DNA from: Nitrospiraceae bacterium
GTDB taxonomy: Bacteria; Nitrospirota; Nitrospiria; Nitrospirales; Nitrospiraceae
NCBI GenBank assembly: GCA_013140715.1
Contig: JABFSG010000078.1
Location: forward strand, 1-41,804
Length of the DNA: 41,804 nt
Reading direction: 5' to 3'
Within the stretch, counting starts at the first letter, position 1. Each line of letters opens with the position of its first letter. The notes under the pieces are model-generated. The model was not told where the DNA came from. It saw only the letters and a list, made by a program, of their open reading frames with translations, and did not search any database. Both the position numbers and the translations under genes were made by a program. Positions 17,820-25,994 of this stretch are shown one piece after another.

Positions 17820-18352
17820 GGCTCGACTATACCGACCGGGCGGTTCTGTGGACCAGCCAGGGGGCTGTTTGGCTGGCTGTCGGTCTCCTGCTGGTGGTCA
17901 TAACCGGATCCTACTACTGGTACCTCGCAGAAGAAACCGCTCTCGTGGCGGAGAAGATCGAAGCAGCCAGGCAGCATACGGGGCGGGAGCGGATGGGAAA
18001 GGAAAAGTTGACGGAGGAACTGAAGACCTTTCGCGCCGATATCAAGGAATCCCAGACTGTGTTGGGACAGCTTACGATTCCCTGGGATCCGCTCTTCATC
18101 GCAGTGGAACAGGTCGGGGGCAGACATATCGACCGTATTGCCCTGATGGCTATTCATCCGGACGTAGGCGAGCAGCGAGTGGTGATTGAAGGCCGGTCGG
18201 CCGATTTCGATGTGTTGATGGACTTTGTGACGCAGTTGGCGGAATTCGACATCATCCGTCACGCGTACCTCAGCCGTCACCAGCGGGAAGATAAGGATCG
18301 CGATAAGCCTGTGCGGTTTTCAATCGTAGCGGAATGGAACGTACGATCATGA
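17807..18352 (+). CDS. PilN-like inner-membrane assembly protein
   Basis: The 181-residue protein has a short cytoplasmic N-terminus, one transmembrane helix (about residues 18-40), a coiled-coil segment rich in Glu/Lys (about 42-80) and a small alpha/beta periplasmic domain. This is the layout of PilN and of the GspL C-terminal part. It overlaps the preceding PilM-like gene and its stop overlaps the ATG of the next gene (ATGA). It probably pairs with the next product to form the alignment complex between inner membrane and secretin. Confidence 0.65.
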   Translation: MHSLRLDYTDRAVLWTSQGAVWLAVGLLLVVITGSYYWYLAEETALVAEKIEAARQHTGRERMGKEKLTEELKTFRADIKESQTVLGQLTIPWDPLFIAVEQVGGRHIDRIALMAIHPDVGEQRVVIEGRSADFDVLMDFVTQLAEFDIIRHAYLSRHQREDKDRDKPVRFSIVAEWNVRS

Positions 18353-19170
18353 ATTTCGGTAGCTTTCTCCGATCGACAGGAATGGGGACGGCGGTCGGTC
18401 ATTCTACGCCGAAGTCCAAGCAGGCCAGCTTTCTGCGGCGTATGCCCAGCCAGTGGATCGAGATCCTGGTGGCTCGAGTCGCAGGCTCCGGGAAAACTGG
18501 ACCAGCCGTTTCGCCAGTGGAGCGCTTGGGCTGGGCTCGTCGATTCTGGAAACAGCGGCCGGGGGGTTCTGGCATCAAGGGCATGGAGATTTCCAAGGCC
18601 AAGCCAAGCCTTCCGTCAGTGGGTCACCTGAGCTGGGCTTTGCGGCTCTGGGTGCAACGCCTCGGGGTATCTGGCGCTGTAGGTCTGGGACTTTTGGCGT
18701 TTGTAGCGATGTTTTACCTGTCTGCTGTCCTCACCCTCGAGGCAGAACAGGCGCAGATCCTTGAAGAGCTCGAGTCCTCGCTGTCGCATGTCAGGAAAGC
18801 AGGGGGTGTTCCCACCGTGGCTCCCCGGACTCCCAGCGAACAACTCTCGGACTTCTATGCCATTTTCCCTCCTGTCGATCAGGCGCCAGAAACACTGCGG
18901 AAGATCAATCAATTGGCTGAGAAGCAGCACCTGGTTCTACAGGCAGGCAATTACCATGTGATCGACGACCACACCGGCCGCCTGATCCGCTATGAAGCGT
19001 CGTTGCCGTTGGTCGGCTCCTACCCGAATGTGCGGCAGTTCTTGAGGACTGTGTTGGCTGAGGTTCCCAGTGCGGCTCTCGAAAAGGTGAATGTCGAGAA
19101 AAATATGATGGGTGGCGCTCAGGCCAAGACCACGGTCAGCTTCACGCTATTTATGAGGAGAGACAGCTGA
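18349..19170 (+). CDS. PilO/GspM-like inner-membrane assembly protein with extended N-terminus
   Basis: I favour the ATG at 18349, which overlaps the previous stop, giving 273 residues (an ATG at 18334 is also in frame). A single transmembrane helix lies at about 105-128, then a coiled coil and a PilO-like ferredoxin-type domain (about 165-270). The 100-residue cytoplasmic N-terminus is unusually long for PilO/GspM. It contains a duplicated motif, LGWARRFWKQR..GSG and LSWALRLWVQR..VSG, 34 residues apart, the second copy entering the membrane helix. The function of the extension is unknown. Confidence 0.65.
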   Translation: MNFGSFLRSTGMGTAVGHSTPKSKQASFLRRMPSQWIEILVARVAGSGKTGPAVSPVERLGWARRFWKQRPGGSGIKGMEISKAKPSLPSVGHLSWALRLWVQRLGVSGAVGLGLLAFVAMFYLSAVLTLEAEQAQILEELESSLSHVRKAGGVPTVAPRTPSEQLSDFYAIFPPVDQAPETLRKINQLAEKQHLVLQAGNYHVIDDHTGRLIRYEASLPLVGSYPNVRQFLRTVLAEVPSAALEKVNVEKNMMGGAQAKTTVSFTLFMRRDS

Positions 19171-19775
19171 TGGTTTCCGTCGCTCCGAAATACGTGATGC
19201 TCGTTTTGCTTGTGGCGGGGCTCCTCGAGGCTACCAGCGGGTTCGCCGGCAACCAGGCGGTGAGCCCTCAGGGGAATCTCGGTCTCGATCTCGGAAAGCT
19301 GAATCAGCGGGTGACCAGGAATAACGTCTACGATATGTTTCCGGGGGGTATGAGACAAGAGGGCTCGTCTCAGCCTTCTTCTCCTTCGACCTCCTCCAAA
19401 CAAGAGGAGCCTCGCTCGAAGGGTAAATTCAAACGGGGTGGGTCTCATGCTGTGTCCATGCCTCCTCTCCCGCTGCTAAGCCCTGCGGTCGTCGAGGAGA
19501 TTCAGGCCGCCCCGATCGAACCGATTACGATCGAGCCGCTGCCGCCCGTCGTAATCCCGACACCGCCTTTCCCGTTCAAATTTGCGGGAGTCCAGAGGCA
19601 ACCATCCGGGCAGACGATCTATTTTCTGACCAAGGACAACAGACTGTATACCGTCGAGGTCGGTCAAATCCTCGATACCCTGTATTCCATCGACGGCGAA
19701 GAAGGAGGGCAACTGACTGTGACCTACCTGCCGTTGGATCGTAAGCAAACCATTAGCATGGGGTTGGCAACATGA
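19170..19775 (+). CDS. PilP/GspC-like periplasmic assembly protein
   Basis: This 201-residue protein overlaps the previous stop by one base. A signal peptide or membrane anchor spans residues 1-27. A Ser/Pro/Lys-rich linker follows, then a Pro-rich stretch (PIEPITIEPLPPVVIPTPPFPF) and a small beta domain (about 140-200) resembling the HR domain of GspC/PilP. In related systems this domain binds the N0 domain of the secretin, which is encoded next. The assignment rests on layout and gene order. Confidence 0.6.
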   Translation: MVSVAPKYVMLVLLVAGLLEATSGFAGNQAVSPQGNLGLDLGKLNQRVTRNNVYDMFPGGMRQEGSSQPSSPSTSSKQEEPRSKGKFKRGGSHAVSMPPLPLLSPAVVEEIQAAPIEPITIEPLPPVVIPTPPFPFKFAGVQRQPSGQTIYFLTKDNRLYTVEVGQILDTLYSIDGEEGGQLTVTYLPLDRKQTISMGLAT

Positions 19776-21955
19776 CACTCTTCACTCGCGCAACGCTCGG
19801 GACACGCATCCTCGGCTGTGCCTTTCTCGCCGCTTCGCTGGCCGGCTGCAGCGCCAACCATCTTTTCAACGAGGGGATGTCGGACATCAATGCCGGACGT
19901 TTGGATGCCGGGTTGGCCAAGATCGAGGAGGCGGTGAGGAAGGACCCGGATAGTTCATTTTTGCAAACTCAACTGCGTATGAAGCGAGAATATGTGGCGC
20001 AGCGTTTCATTCAGGACGCGGATGCGGCCCGCGCGGCTTCTAATTTCACGGAGGCCCGCCGGCTCTATCAATCCGCGCTGGAACTGGACAGGGCCAATCA
20101 GCAGGCGTTGGCAGGCCTCGAGTCGACGAAGAATGCGGAGCTGAGTCAGCTCGAGATCCGGATGGCCAAGGATCTGATCGGTCATAACGACCTCAAAGAA
20201 GCTCAGACGCAACTGGCGCATATTTTAAGCACGGACCCGAATAACTTCGAAGCGAAACAGCTACTGAATAATATCCTCTCGCAAAACCCGCCGCCAGAAC
20301 CGGCCAAGCCGAGACTGCGCTTGAAGGACGATCGCATCTCAGTGCTGCAGTTCCGCGAGTCTCCGCTGGGTATGGTGTTCGAGGCGCTCTCGCGAACCAG
20401 CGGCATCAATTTCGTGCTCGACAAAGATGTGAAGAGCGACGCCAAAACGAATATTTTTGTGAAGGACATGCTGGTCGAGTCGGCCTTGGACATGGTGCTG
20501 GCCCAACATGGTCTAGAGCGAAAACTCCTCGCCGACAATATCGTCCTGATTTTTCCCGACACGCCGGACAAACGGCGGCGCTATGAAGAGCAGATGGTCA
20601 AGTCTTTCCACCTCACGAATGCGGATCCGAAGCAGGCGATGAGCATGCTGAAGGTCATGCTGGACATTAAATCGCTGTTCATCGACGAGCATGCGCGATT
20701 GCTCGTCATGCGGGATACGCCTGAAGTAGTGCGTATGGCCGAAAAGCTCCTCGTCTCCCTCGATCTGGAGGACGCGGAAGTCATGATGGAAGTGGATATC
20801 GTAGAGATCACTCGCTCGAAGCTGCAGGAGCTCGGTATCAAGTATCCGAGCCAGGTCACTCTCAATGTGCTCGCTCCTACAGTAGCCGGCGCAGCCACAG
20901 GCGGAGCGGCCCAGGCGCTGAATACGCTTGGTGGCATTCGGTTCGGAGACAAAACCACATCGATCTCGAGCCTCGGTGCGACGATTAACCTCAAACGGGA
21001 AGATTCCGATGTCAATATCCTCTCCAGCCCGAAGATCAGAGCGAGGAATTATGAAAAGGCCAAGGTTCATATCGGAGACCGTGTTCCGGTCTTTACGAAC
21101 GCTGTGACACCTATCATCGGCGGGACCGGCAGCGTGGTCACCGGCAGCGTAACGTATCTCGATATCGGACTGAAATTCGATGTGGAGCCGACGATCTATC
21201 GAGACGACGAAGTGTCCATGAAGTTGAACCTGGAAGTGAGCAGTATTGTGAAAGAGGTCACGTCCGGGTCGAGCTTGTCCTATCAGGTCGGCACGAGGGC
21301 TGCCTCTACCGTATTGCGATTGCGGGACGGCGAAACGCAGATCTTGGCAGGGCTGATCAGCGATGCAGACCGTGAGACGGCCAGCAAGGTGCCTGGACTC
21401 AGTAATATTCCGGTCCTCGGGCGGCTCTTCACGTCTGTGAAGACCGACAAGACCAAACAGGAGATTGTGCTGTCGATCACACCCCATGTCATCCGGCATG
21501 GCAAGCGCCCCAGCGCCTGGTCGTCTGAAATTCTGTATGGCACTGAAAGCTCGCGGGGCATTCCCATGACGATCAAGGTGGGTGAGAGCGAGCGCAAATC
21601 CCTTGTGGATGCCAAGGGCGCCTCAGCCGTATCCGTGCCCGCAATTGTGACGACGGGGGCGACCGTTTCAGGAAGTCCTTCCGAGGGCCAAGTTCGAAAT
21701 GAGCCGATCCCAGCCTCAGACGTGGACAGCACGAGGAAAGGTGCCCGCCGTAAGGGCGCCGGCCAGGCTCCTCCTGTGACAATACTGGAGACGGTTCCAG
21801 GAAGTCCTTCTGAAAGTCCGGTTCGCAATGAAACAACTCCTTCTACAGACTCGGCAGGAACGAAGAAAGGCGTGCTGGAAGATCCCTCCGAGAGTCCGGC
21901 TCTAAATCAGCCGGCCCCAGCTGAAGGAGCAGAAAACGCGGGGCAGACTCCATGA
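19772..21955 (+). CDS. gspD: Type II secretion secretin (GspD/PilQ family), lipoprotein
   Basis: The 727-residue product overlaps the previous gene by four bases. The signal ends in a lipobox, SLAGC (Cys26), so it may reach the outer membrane without a separate pilotin. Residues of about 30-165 look like TPR helices, not usual in GspD. N0/N1-type domains follow (about 185-350), then the secretin barrel domain (about 370-600) with VPVFTN, VEPTIY and the ILAGLI...VPGLSNIPVLGRLF signature. A 95-residue Ser/Pro-rich tail carries three diverged copies of a PSESPVRNE motif. It forms the outer-membrane gate. Confidence 0.93.
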   Translation: MTLFTRATLGTRILGCAFLAASLAGCSANHLFNEGMSDINAGRLDAGLAKIEEAVRKDPDSSFLQTQLRMKREYVAQRFIQDADAARAASNFTEARRLYQSALELDRANQQALAGLESTKNAELSQLEIRMAKDLIGHNDLKEAQTQLAHILSTDPNNFEAKQLLNNILSQNPPPEPAKPRLRLKDDRISVLQFRESPLGMVFEALSRTSGINFVLDKDVKSDAKTNIFVKDMLVESALDMVLAQHGLERKLLADNIVLIFPDTPDKRRRYEEQMVKSFHLTNADPKQAMSMLKVMLDIKSLFIDEHARLLVMRDTPEVVRMAEKLLVSLDLEDAEVMMEVDIVEITRSKLQELGIKYPSQVTLNVLAPTVAGAATGGAAQALNTLGGIRFGDKTTSISSLGATINLKREDSDVNILSSPKIRARNYEKAKVHIGDRVPVFTNAVTPIIGGTGSVVTGSVTYLDIGLKFDVEPTIYRDDEVSMKLNLEVSSIVKEVTSGSSLSYQVGTRAASTVLRLRDGETQILAGLISDADRETASKVPGLSNIPVLGRLFTSVKTDKTKQEIVLSITPHVIRHGKRPSAWSSEILYGTESSRGIPMTIKVGESERKSLVDAKGASAVSVPAIVTTGATVSGSPSEGQVRNEPIPASDVDSTRKGARRKGAGQAPPVTILETVPGSPSESPVRNETTPSTDSAGTKKGVLEDPSESPALNQPAPAEGAENAGQTP

Positions 21956-22437
21956 ACCTAGGGAGCAAATCCGAGCGAGGTTTTACGCTGGTGGAGATGG
22001 TCATGACGGTGGCTATCGTCGGAGTGTTGGCTTCGGCTGCCATGCCCCTTGCTAGCTTGGTTTCACAGCGCAGCAAAGAGCAGGAACTCCGACAATCGCT
22101 GCTGCAGATCCGTGAGGCCATCGATGCGCATCGGCGCGATTTCGATGCCGGGCGCATTGCCAAAGGCACGACGGATTCGGGATATCCCAAGACACTGAAG
22201 GATCTCACAGAGGGGGTCGTCGATCAGACGAGTCAAAAGAAGAAGCGACTGATCTATCTGCGTCGGATGCCGCGGGACCCGCTGCACATGGATCAGTCGG
22301 TGCCGGCAGAGCAGACCTGGGGACTCAGGAGCTACGAGAGTCCGCCGGATGAGCCGAGTTCCGGCAACGACGTCTTCGATGTCTATTCTCTCAACAAGGG
22401 TGTCGGGTTGAACGGCATTTCCTATTCGAAGTGGTAA
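21952..22437 (+). CDS. Type II secretion pseudopilin
   Basis: The 161-residue protein overlaps the secretin stop (ATGA). It has a prepilin site at Gly10/Phe11 (RG-FTLVE, Glu15 at +5) and a hydrophobic helix to about residue 32. The C-terminal half ends in a DVFDVYSLNKG segment and SYSKW. It resembles a GspG-type pseudopilin without the calcium loop. Similar C-termini (YSEW) end the next two proteins, suggesting a family expanded in place. Confidence 0.85.
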   Translation: MNLGSKSERGFTLVEMVMTVAIVGVLASAAMPLASLVSQRSKEQELRQSLLQIREAIDAHRRDFDAGRIAKGTTDSGYPKTLKDLTEGVVDQTSQKKKRLIYLRRMPRDPLHMDQSVPAEQTWGLRSYESPPDEPSSGNDVFDVYSLNKGVGLNGISYSKW

Positions 22438-22451
22438 AGGGTGATGTTGCG

Positions 22452-22841
22452 ATGAAGCCAGTCGATCGAAAGGGCACAGAAGGATTTACACTCATTGAGC
22501 TACTGGTGGTCCTGGCCATCGTCTCGACGCTGTTGACCTTGGCCGTGCCCCGATATTTCTCCAGTGTGCAACGGTCCAAAGAAGTCGTCATGAGGGAGAA
22601 TCTTTGGATCATGCGGGACGCTCTGGATAAGTATTTCGGCGACTCTGGACGGTATCCAGACCAGCTCCAAGATCTGGCTACTAAGAAATATCTCCGCGCG
22701 ATTCCCATCGATCCGCTCACTGAGACGGCGACGAGCTGGCGCGTGATTCCGCCTGACGATCCTGAGAAAGGAGGCGTTTACGACGTCAAAAGCGGAGCGG
22801 AGGGGAGCGATACGGGAGGGAGTTCCTACAGTGAATGGTAA
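22452..22841 (+). CDS. Type II secretion pseudopilin, GspG-like
   Basis: I chose ATG 22452 (129 residues) with AAAGGG upstream; a GTG at 22431 overlapping the previous gene is possible. The prepilin site is Gly11/Phe12 (EG-FTLIE) with Glu16 at +5. The remainder (RYPDQLQDL, YLRAIPIDPLT, VYDVKSG, final SYSEW) matches short GspG-type pseudopilins. It probably belongs to the same pseudopilus as the proteins at 13644 and 21952. Confidence 0.85.
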   Translation: MKPVDRKGTEGFTLIELLVVLAIVSTLLTLAVPRYFSSVQRSKEVVMRENLWIMRDALDKYFGDSGRYPDQLQDLATKKYLRAIPIDPLTETATSWRVIPPDDPEKGGVYDVKSGAEGSDTGGSSYSEW

Positions 22842-23451
22842 CGGTCTGGGGGGATCGGCTCTGCGGAAGATGAGCGGCAACCGGCGTCGGTGCTTGTCGC
22901 TAGGATCGCAGGAAGGGTTCAGCTACATCGGGATCCTGCTTGTGATCGCCCTCGTCGGGGTTCAGCTGGGCCTGGCCGGAGTGGTATGGAGCTTTGCGCA
23001 AGCCCGTCAGAAGGAGCGAGAGTTGCTGTTTGTCGGGGGCCAGTTCAGAACCGCCATTAGCCAATACTTTTTGAATCCAAAAGGCCCTCAGAAGGAATAT
23101 CCTCGTCGCCTGGAGGATCTATTGCAGGATCCCCGGTATCCCAGCACCGTTCGCCACCTGCGAAAAATTTATGCCGACCCGATCACCGGGAAGAAACAAT
23201 GGGGACTGGTGAAACTTCCGAACGGCGGCATTGTCGGAGTCTATAGCCTCTCAGAAAAAGAACCGATCAAGACCGGCAATTTTCAGCCTGCAGACATATC
23301 CTTTACGAGAAAACAACGGTATTCCGAATGGAAATTCGTGCATGCGTTCGGGACATCGAACGTTGCTGCTCCTGGTTCTCCCGGCACACCCGCTGTTCCT
23401 GCTCTCTCGTCCGACCCTCAAATACACAATGGTGAAGACGAAGAGCAATAG
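22831..23451 (+). CDS. Atypical pseudopilin lacking Glu at +5
   Basis: The 206-residue product starts at GTG 22831, overlapping the previous gene; ATG 22870 is an alternative. A prepilin-like site, EG-FSYIG (Gly29/Phe30), precedes a hydrophobic helix, but +5 is Gly34 instead of Glu. Among type II pseudopilins, absence of Glu5 is known for the tip protein GspK, though this protein is smaller. The body (YPRRLEDLLQDPR, YADPITGKKQW, VYSLSEKEP, YSEWKF) is clearly related to the pseudopilins upstream. A Pro/Ala-rich tail ends in an acidic stretch. It is the last gene of the operon. Confidence 0.8.
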   Translation: MNGNGLGGSALRKMSGNRRRCLSLGSQEGFSYIGILLVIALVGVQLGLAGVVWSFAQARQKERELLFVGGQFRTAISQYFLNPKGPQKEYPRRLEDLLQDPRYPSTVRHLRKIYADPITGKKQWGLVKLPNGGIVGVYSLSEKEPIKTGNFQPADISFTRKQRYSEWKFVHAFGTSNVAAPGSPGTPAVPALSSDPQIHNGEDEEQ

Positions 23452-23469
23452 CTGACCCCAAGTCTCATC

Positions 23470-23487
23470 AGATCCGTAGGATCTTTT
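23470..23487 (+). terminator. Possible weak terminator after the secretion operon
   Basis: A 6-bp stem (AGATCC/GGATCT) with a GTA loop is followed by a short T-run, 19 bases after the last stop. Confidence 0.35.
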
Positions 23488-23770
23488 CCCGCCCGATACG
23501 ATCGCTCCACATTCCTTACCATCTTTTGCGAGCAGGCTGATTCAGCAGCGCTCAATACGCTTGTGTGATAACCGAAAAACCGCGATGCGTTCACGCCGCA
23601 CATAGCTTGGCGACAATATTGTTTCGTTCGGTCTGCCTCCCGTAAGAACAGAAGGACAAGGCGTTTCGGCAGCCCTGTATTTCTACGCATACCCTACTTT
23701 CGTAGGGCTTACCCCCCTCCACTGTGGTGTAGGCACCGAACTTCATGCAGGCGTATAGATTGGCTACGTT

Positions 23771-23814
23771 TTTTAGAAATATTTTATCTGCCGTTTATGA
23801 ATATTTTAGAAATA
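23771..23814. promoter_or_regulatory. Direct repeats in an AT-rich upstream region
   Basis: TTTTAGAAATA occurs at 23771-23781 and again at 23804-23814, 33 bases apart (about three helical turns). The stretch is much richer in A+T than its surroundings and lies upstream of a small ORF and a di-heme peroxidase gene. It may be an operator or UP-type promoter element. In the rest of the gap 23452-23940 I see only a small CCTAC-TTTC-GTAGG hairpin near 23693. Confidence 0.4.
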
Positions 23815-23940
23815 AAGGATTCTGAAACGAAGCAGCACGAGTCATGCCAAGGGGCAGGCGTTTTTGGGTGGTAACCACAAACAGATGGATAGGGCAGTGG
23901 GGAAACATTTTTTGTGTGATTGGAAGGAGGTGAGATTCTG

Positions 23941-24060
23941 ATGCCGCTGAATTTTTGTGGCATCGAGATGCTCTCACTGGCAGGGGTTTCTGGGATGGTA
24001 CGAGGGTATGCAGGAGAGTGGAGAAACCCTTGTGAACTTTGTCAGCAGGGCATCGAGTGA
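23941..24060 (+). CDS. Possible 39-residue protein or leader peptide
   Basis: A 39-codon ORF begins six to seven bases after GGAAGGAGGTGA, one of the strongest ribosome-binding sites in the window, and ends 46 bases before the di-heme peroxidase start. The product (MPLNFCGIEMLSLAGVSG...) has three Cys, two of them in a CELC motif near the C-terminus, and no clear membrane helix. It resembles no family I recognise. The ribosome-binding site is the only strong support; it could be a small heme- or metal-related peptide, a leader controlling the peroxidase gene, or chance. Confidence 0.45.
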   Translation: MPLNFCGIEMLSLAGVSGMVRGYAGEWRNPCELCQQGIE

Positions 24061-24106
24061 TCGGTAGAGGCCAGTTTCAACAACATTCACACCGTAGGAG
24101 GGTATT

Positions 24107-25780
24107 ATGTATTTTCTTTATGATTTGAGCCGTACCGCACGGTCACGGCCGATCAGTTTCACAAGACGGTTTTCCGCGATGGGCCTGCTCATCGGAATCT
24201 TGGCGACCGGGGTCGTGCTGAGCACGAACTCCTACGGCAAGGACGGAGGAAACAGTGGCAGCGGGGGCGGTGGCGTCGATGGAGCAAAGCCGTTGAGCAG
24301 TGCCAAGGTGCCTCTGCCAGCTGACTTGAGCACCTATGTCAAGGACAAGCAGGCGGCCATCATTCTTGGCAAGGCCCTGTTCTGGGATACACAGACCGGC
24401 GGCACTGGTAACCAAGGCTGTGCGTCCTGCCATTATAATGCGGGGGTAGATAATCGCACTAACAAGGGTACCCTTGCCGGTGGTCACAATGGGGTTGTGG
24501 ATACCACCACATTCACCGCAGCGAGCTTCCCCTTCAATGCGCTACAGAAAGACGACATTGTCGGCTCCCAGGGAGTTCCGGCACAAGATTTCCACGGCCT
24601 TAACTATGGAAGCGCAGTAGACAACTGTGTAGTCACGGGCGACGGAAGTCTGCAAACAACCGGTCGCAATGCGCCGAACGCCATTATGGCGATCTTCAAT
24701 CGTGACAGTTTCTGGGATGGGCGAGCCAGCCGAGATTTTAACGGAGTCAGTCCGTTCGGCACATTCTCTGACCCTTCGCAGAGCGCTCCCTCCACTGCTA
24801 AGATCTGGGTTAATGGGCCAGGCGGGCTTTTTGAACAAGCAGTCATCATTTCTCCGGCTAGTGCCGCGTCACAAGCAGTGGGTCCGGCCAATAATCAAGT
24901 GGAAATGTCTTGCAAGGGCCGGAATTGGGGAGACTTGGGCAGAAAGATGATTAATAACGGTCTCAGCCCCCTTGGCAATCAATACGTCGACAAGACTGAC
25001 GGCGTACTGGGAGCCTATTCGAAGGGTCCGGGTAATAAAGGTATCACTGGCTCCTACGGGGCCATGGTTCGGGCAGCCTTCCACGATAAATTCACCACGG
25101 ACATTCCGCTGCCAAACGGCTACACCCAGATCGAGCAAAACTTCTCGCTCTTCTGGGGACTCTCCATCATGTTGTATGAAAGCACCCTGATCCCCGATCA
25201 GAGCCGTTTTGACAAATGGGCCAGCGGACAGGGGACATTGACCTCGACAGAGCTCCTGGGACGACAGGTATTTAAAGGCAATGGGCGTTGCGATCAATGC
25301 CACGGCGGGGCTGAGTTCACCAACACCTCCATCAACATCGGTGGGGACAGATCATTTGCCAACGACGGCGTCAGGCCCGATCTCGAAGACGGGGGACGGC
25401 AGCCGGAGAACCTGTCGAAGTTCAAAGTCCCCACGTTACGGAACGCAGAGCTGAGCGGTCCCTATTTCCACAACGGCGGCGCTCTCACCCTCCGGCAGGT
25501 CGTGGATTTCTACAATCAGGGCGGCAATTTCCCTGGGAGGAATACCGACTCACAGATCAGACCGCTTGGTCTGACCGATACGGAGAAGAATGCCCTGGTC
25601 TCGTTTATGCTCGCGCTCACCGACGAGCGGGTAAAATGCGAGAAGGCTCCGTTCGATCATCCCTCGATCAATATTCCCCTCGGTCCTTCCATTACGGCTG
25701 TGGGTAGCGCGGGTCGTGCGGCACAGGTCAATGGGCAGTGCTTGACACCCTACCTGAATGCGAATCAGTTCCAACCATAG
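24107..25780 (+). CDS. Di-heme cytochrome c peroxidase/MauG-family protein
   Basis: The 557-residue product starts at an ATG after GTAGGAGGG. An export signal lies at about residues 20-45, followed by a Gly/Ser-rich linker. Two c-type heme sites are visible: CASCH (Cys105, Cys108, His109) and CDQCH (Cys395, Cys398, His399). Other family landmarks are FWDGRA, the KVPTLRNAELSGPYFHNG segment and VVDFYNQGGN. It is longer than classical bacterial cytochrome c peroxidases (about 330-350 residues), with an insertion between the hemes. The family reduces peroxide with electrons from small cytochromes or carries out MauG-type oxidation. A periplasmic or extracellular location is expected. Confidence 0.92.
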   Translation: MYFLYDLSRTARSRPISFTRRFSAMGLLIGILATGVVLSTNSYGKDGGNSGSGGGGVDGAKPLSSAKVPLPADLSTYVKDKQAAIILGKALFWDTQTGGTGNQGCASCHYNAGVDNRTNKGTLAGGHNGVVDTTTFTAASFPFNALQKDDIVGSQGVPAQDFHGLNYGSAVDNCVVTGDGSLQTTGRNAPNAIMAIFNRDSFWDGRASRDFNGVSPFGTFSDPSQSAPSTAKIWVNGPGGLFEQAVIISPASAASQAVGPANNQVEMSCKGRNWGDLGRKMINNGLSPLGNQYVDKTDGVLGAYSKGPGNKGITGSYGAMVRAAFHDKFTTDIPLPNGYTQIEQNFSLFWGLSIMLYESTLIPDQSRFDKWASGQGTLTSTELLGRQVFKGNGRCDQCHGGAEFTNTSINIGGDRSFANDGVRPDLEDGGRQPENLSKFKVPTLRNAELSGPYFHNGGALTLRQVVDFYNQGGNFPGRNTDSQIRPLGLTDTEKNALVSFMLALTDERVKCEKAPFDHPSINIPLGPSITAVGSAGRAAQVNGQCLTPYLNANQFQP

Positions 25781-25807
25781 GATGACCGGGGTCTGCTAAG
25801 ACTCCTT

Positions 25808-25839
25808 GTCACCGCCGGGACTCTCGTCCCGGCGGTGAC
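25808..25839 (+). terminator. Strong hairpin after the di-heme peroxidase gene
   Basis: A 13-bp perfect stem (GTCACCGCCGGGA) encloses a CTCTCG loop, 27 bases after the stop. There is no clear T-run, so termination efficiency is uncertain. Confidence 0.6.
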
Positions 25840-25994
25840 AACCTCTCTTCTCCACTCGATCTTTTTCCATCCGCGGGAATAGAAGAACCACGAAGTATCC
25901 GCATGCAGGCGTTCCGATCGAACGTCGAACCTATCGGTAGCTCCAAGATCAATCGGGTAACTGATGGGGATCGATGGTGGGAGTATGGACGAGA

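Noticed and set aside
23452-23940. Riboswitch or structured RNA upstream of the peroxidase
   Set aside because: Only short, isolated hairpins are visible and no known riboswitch core is recognisable.
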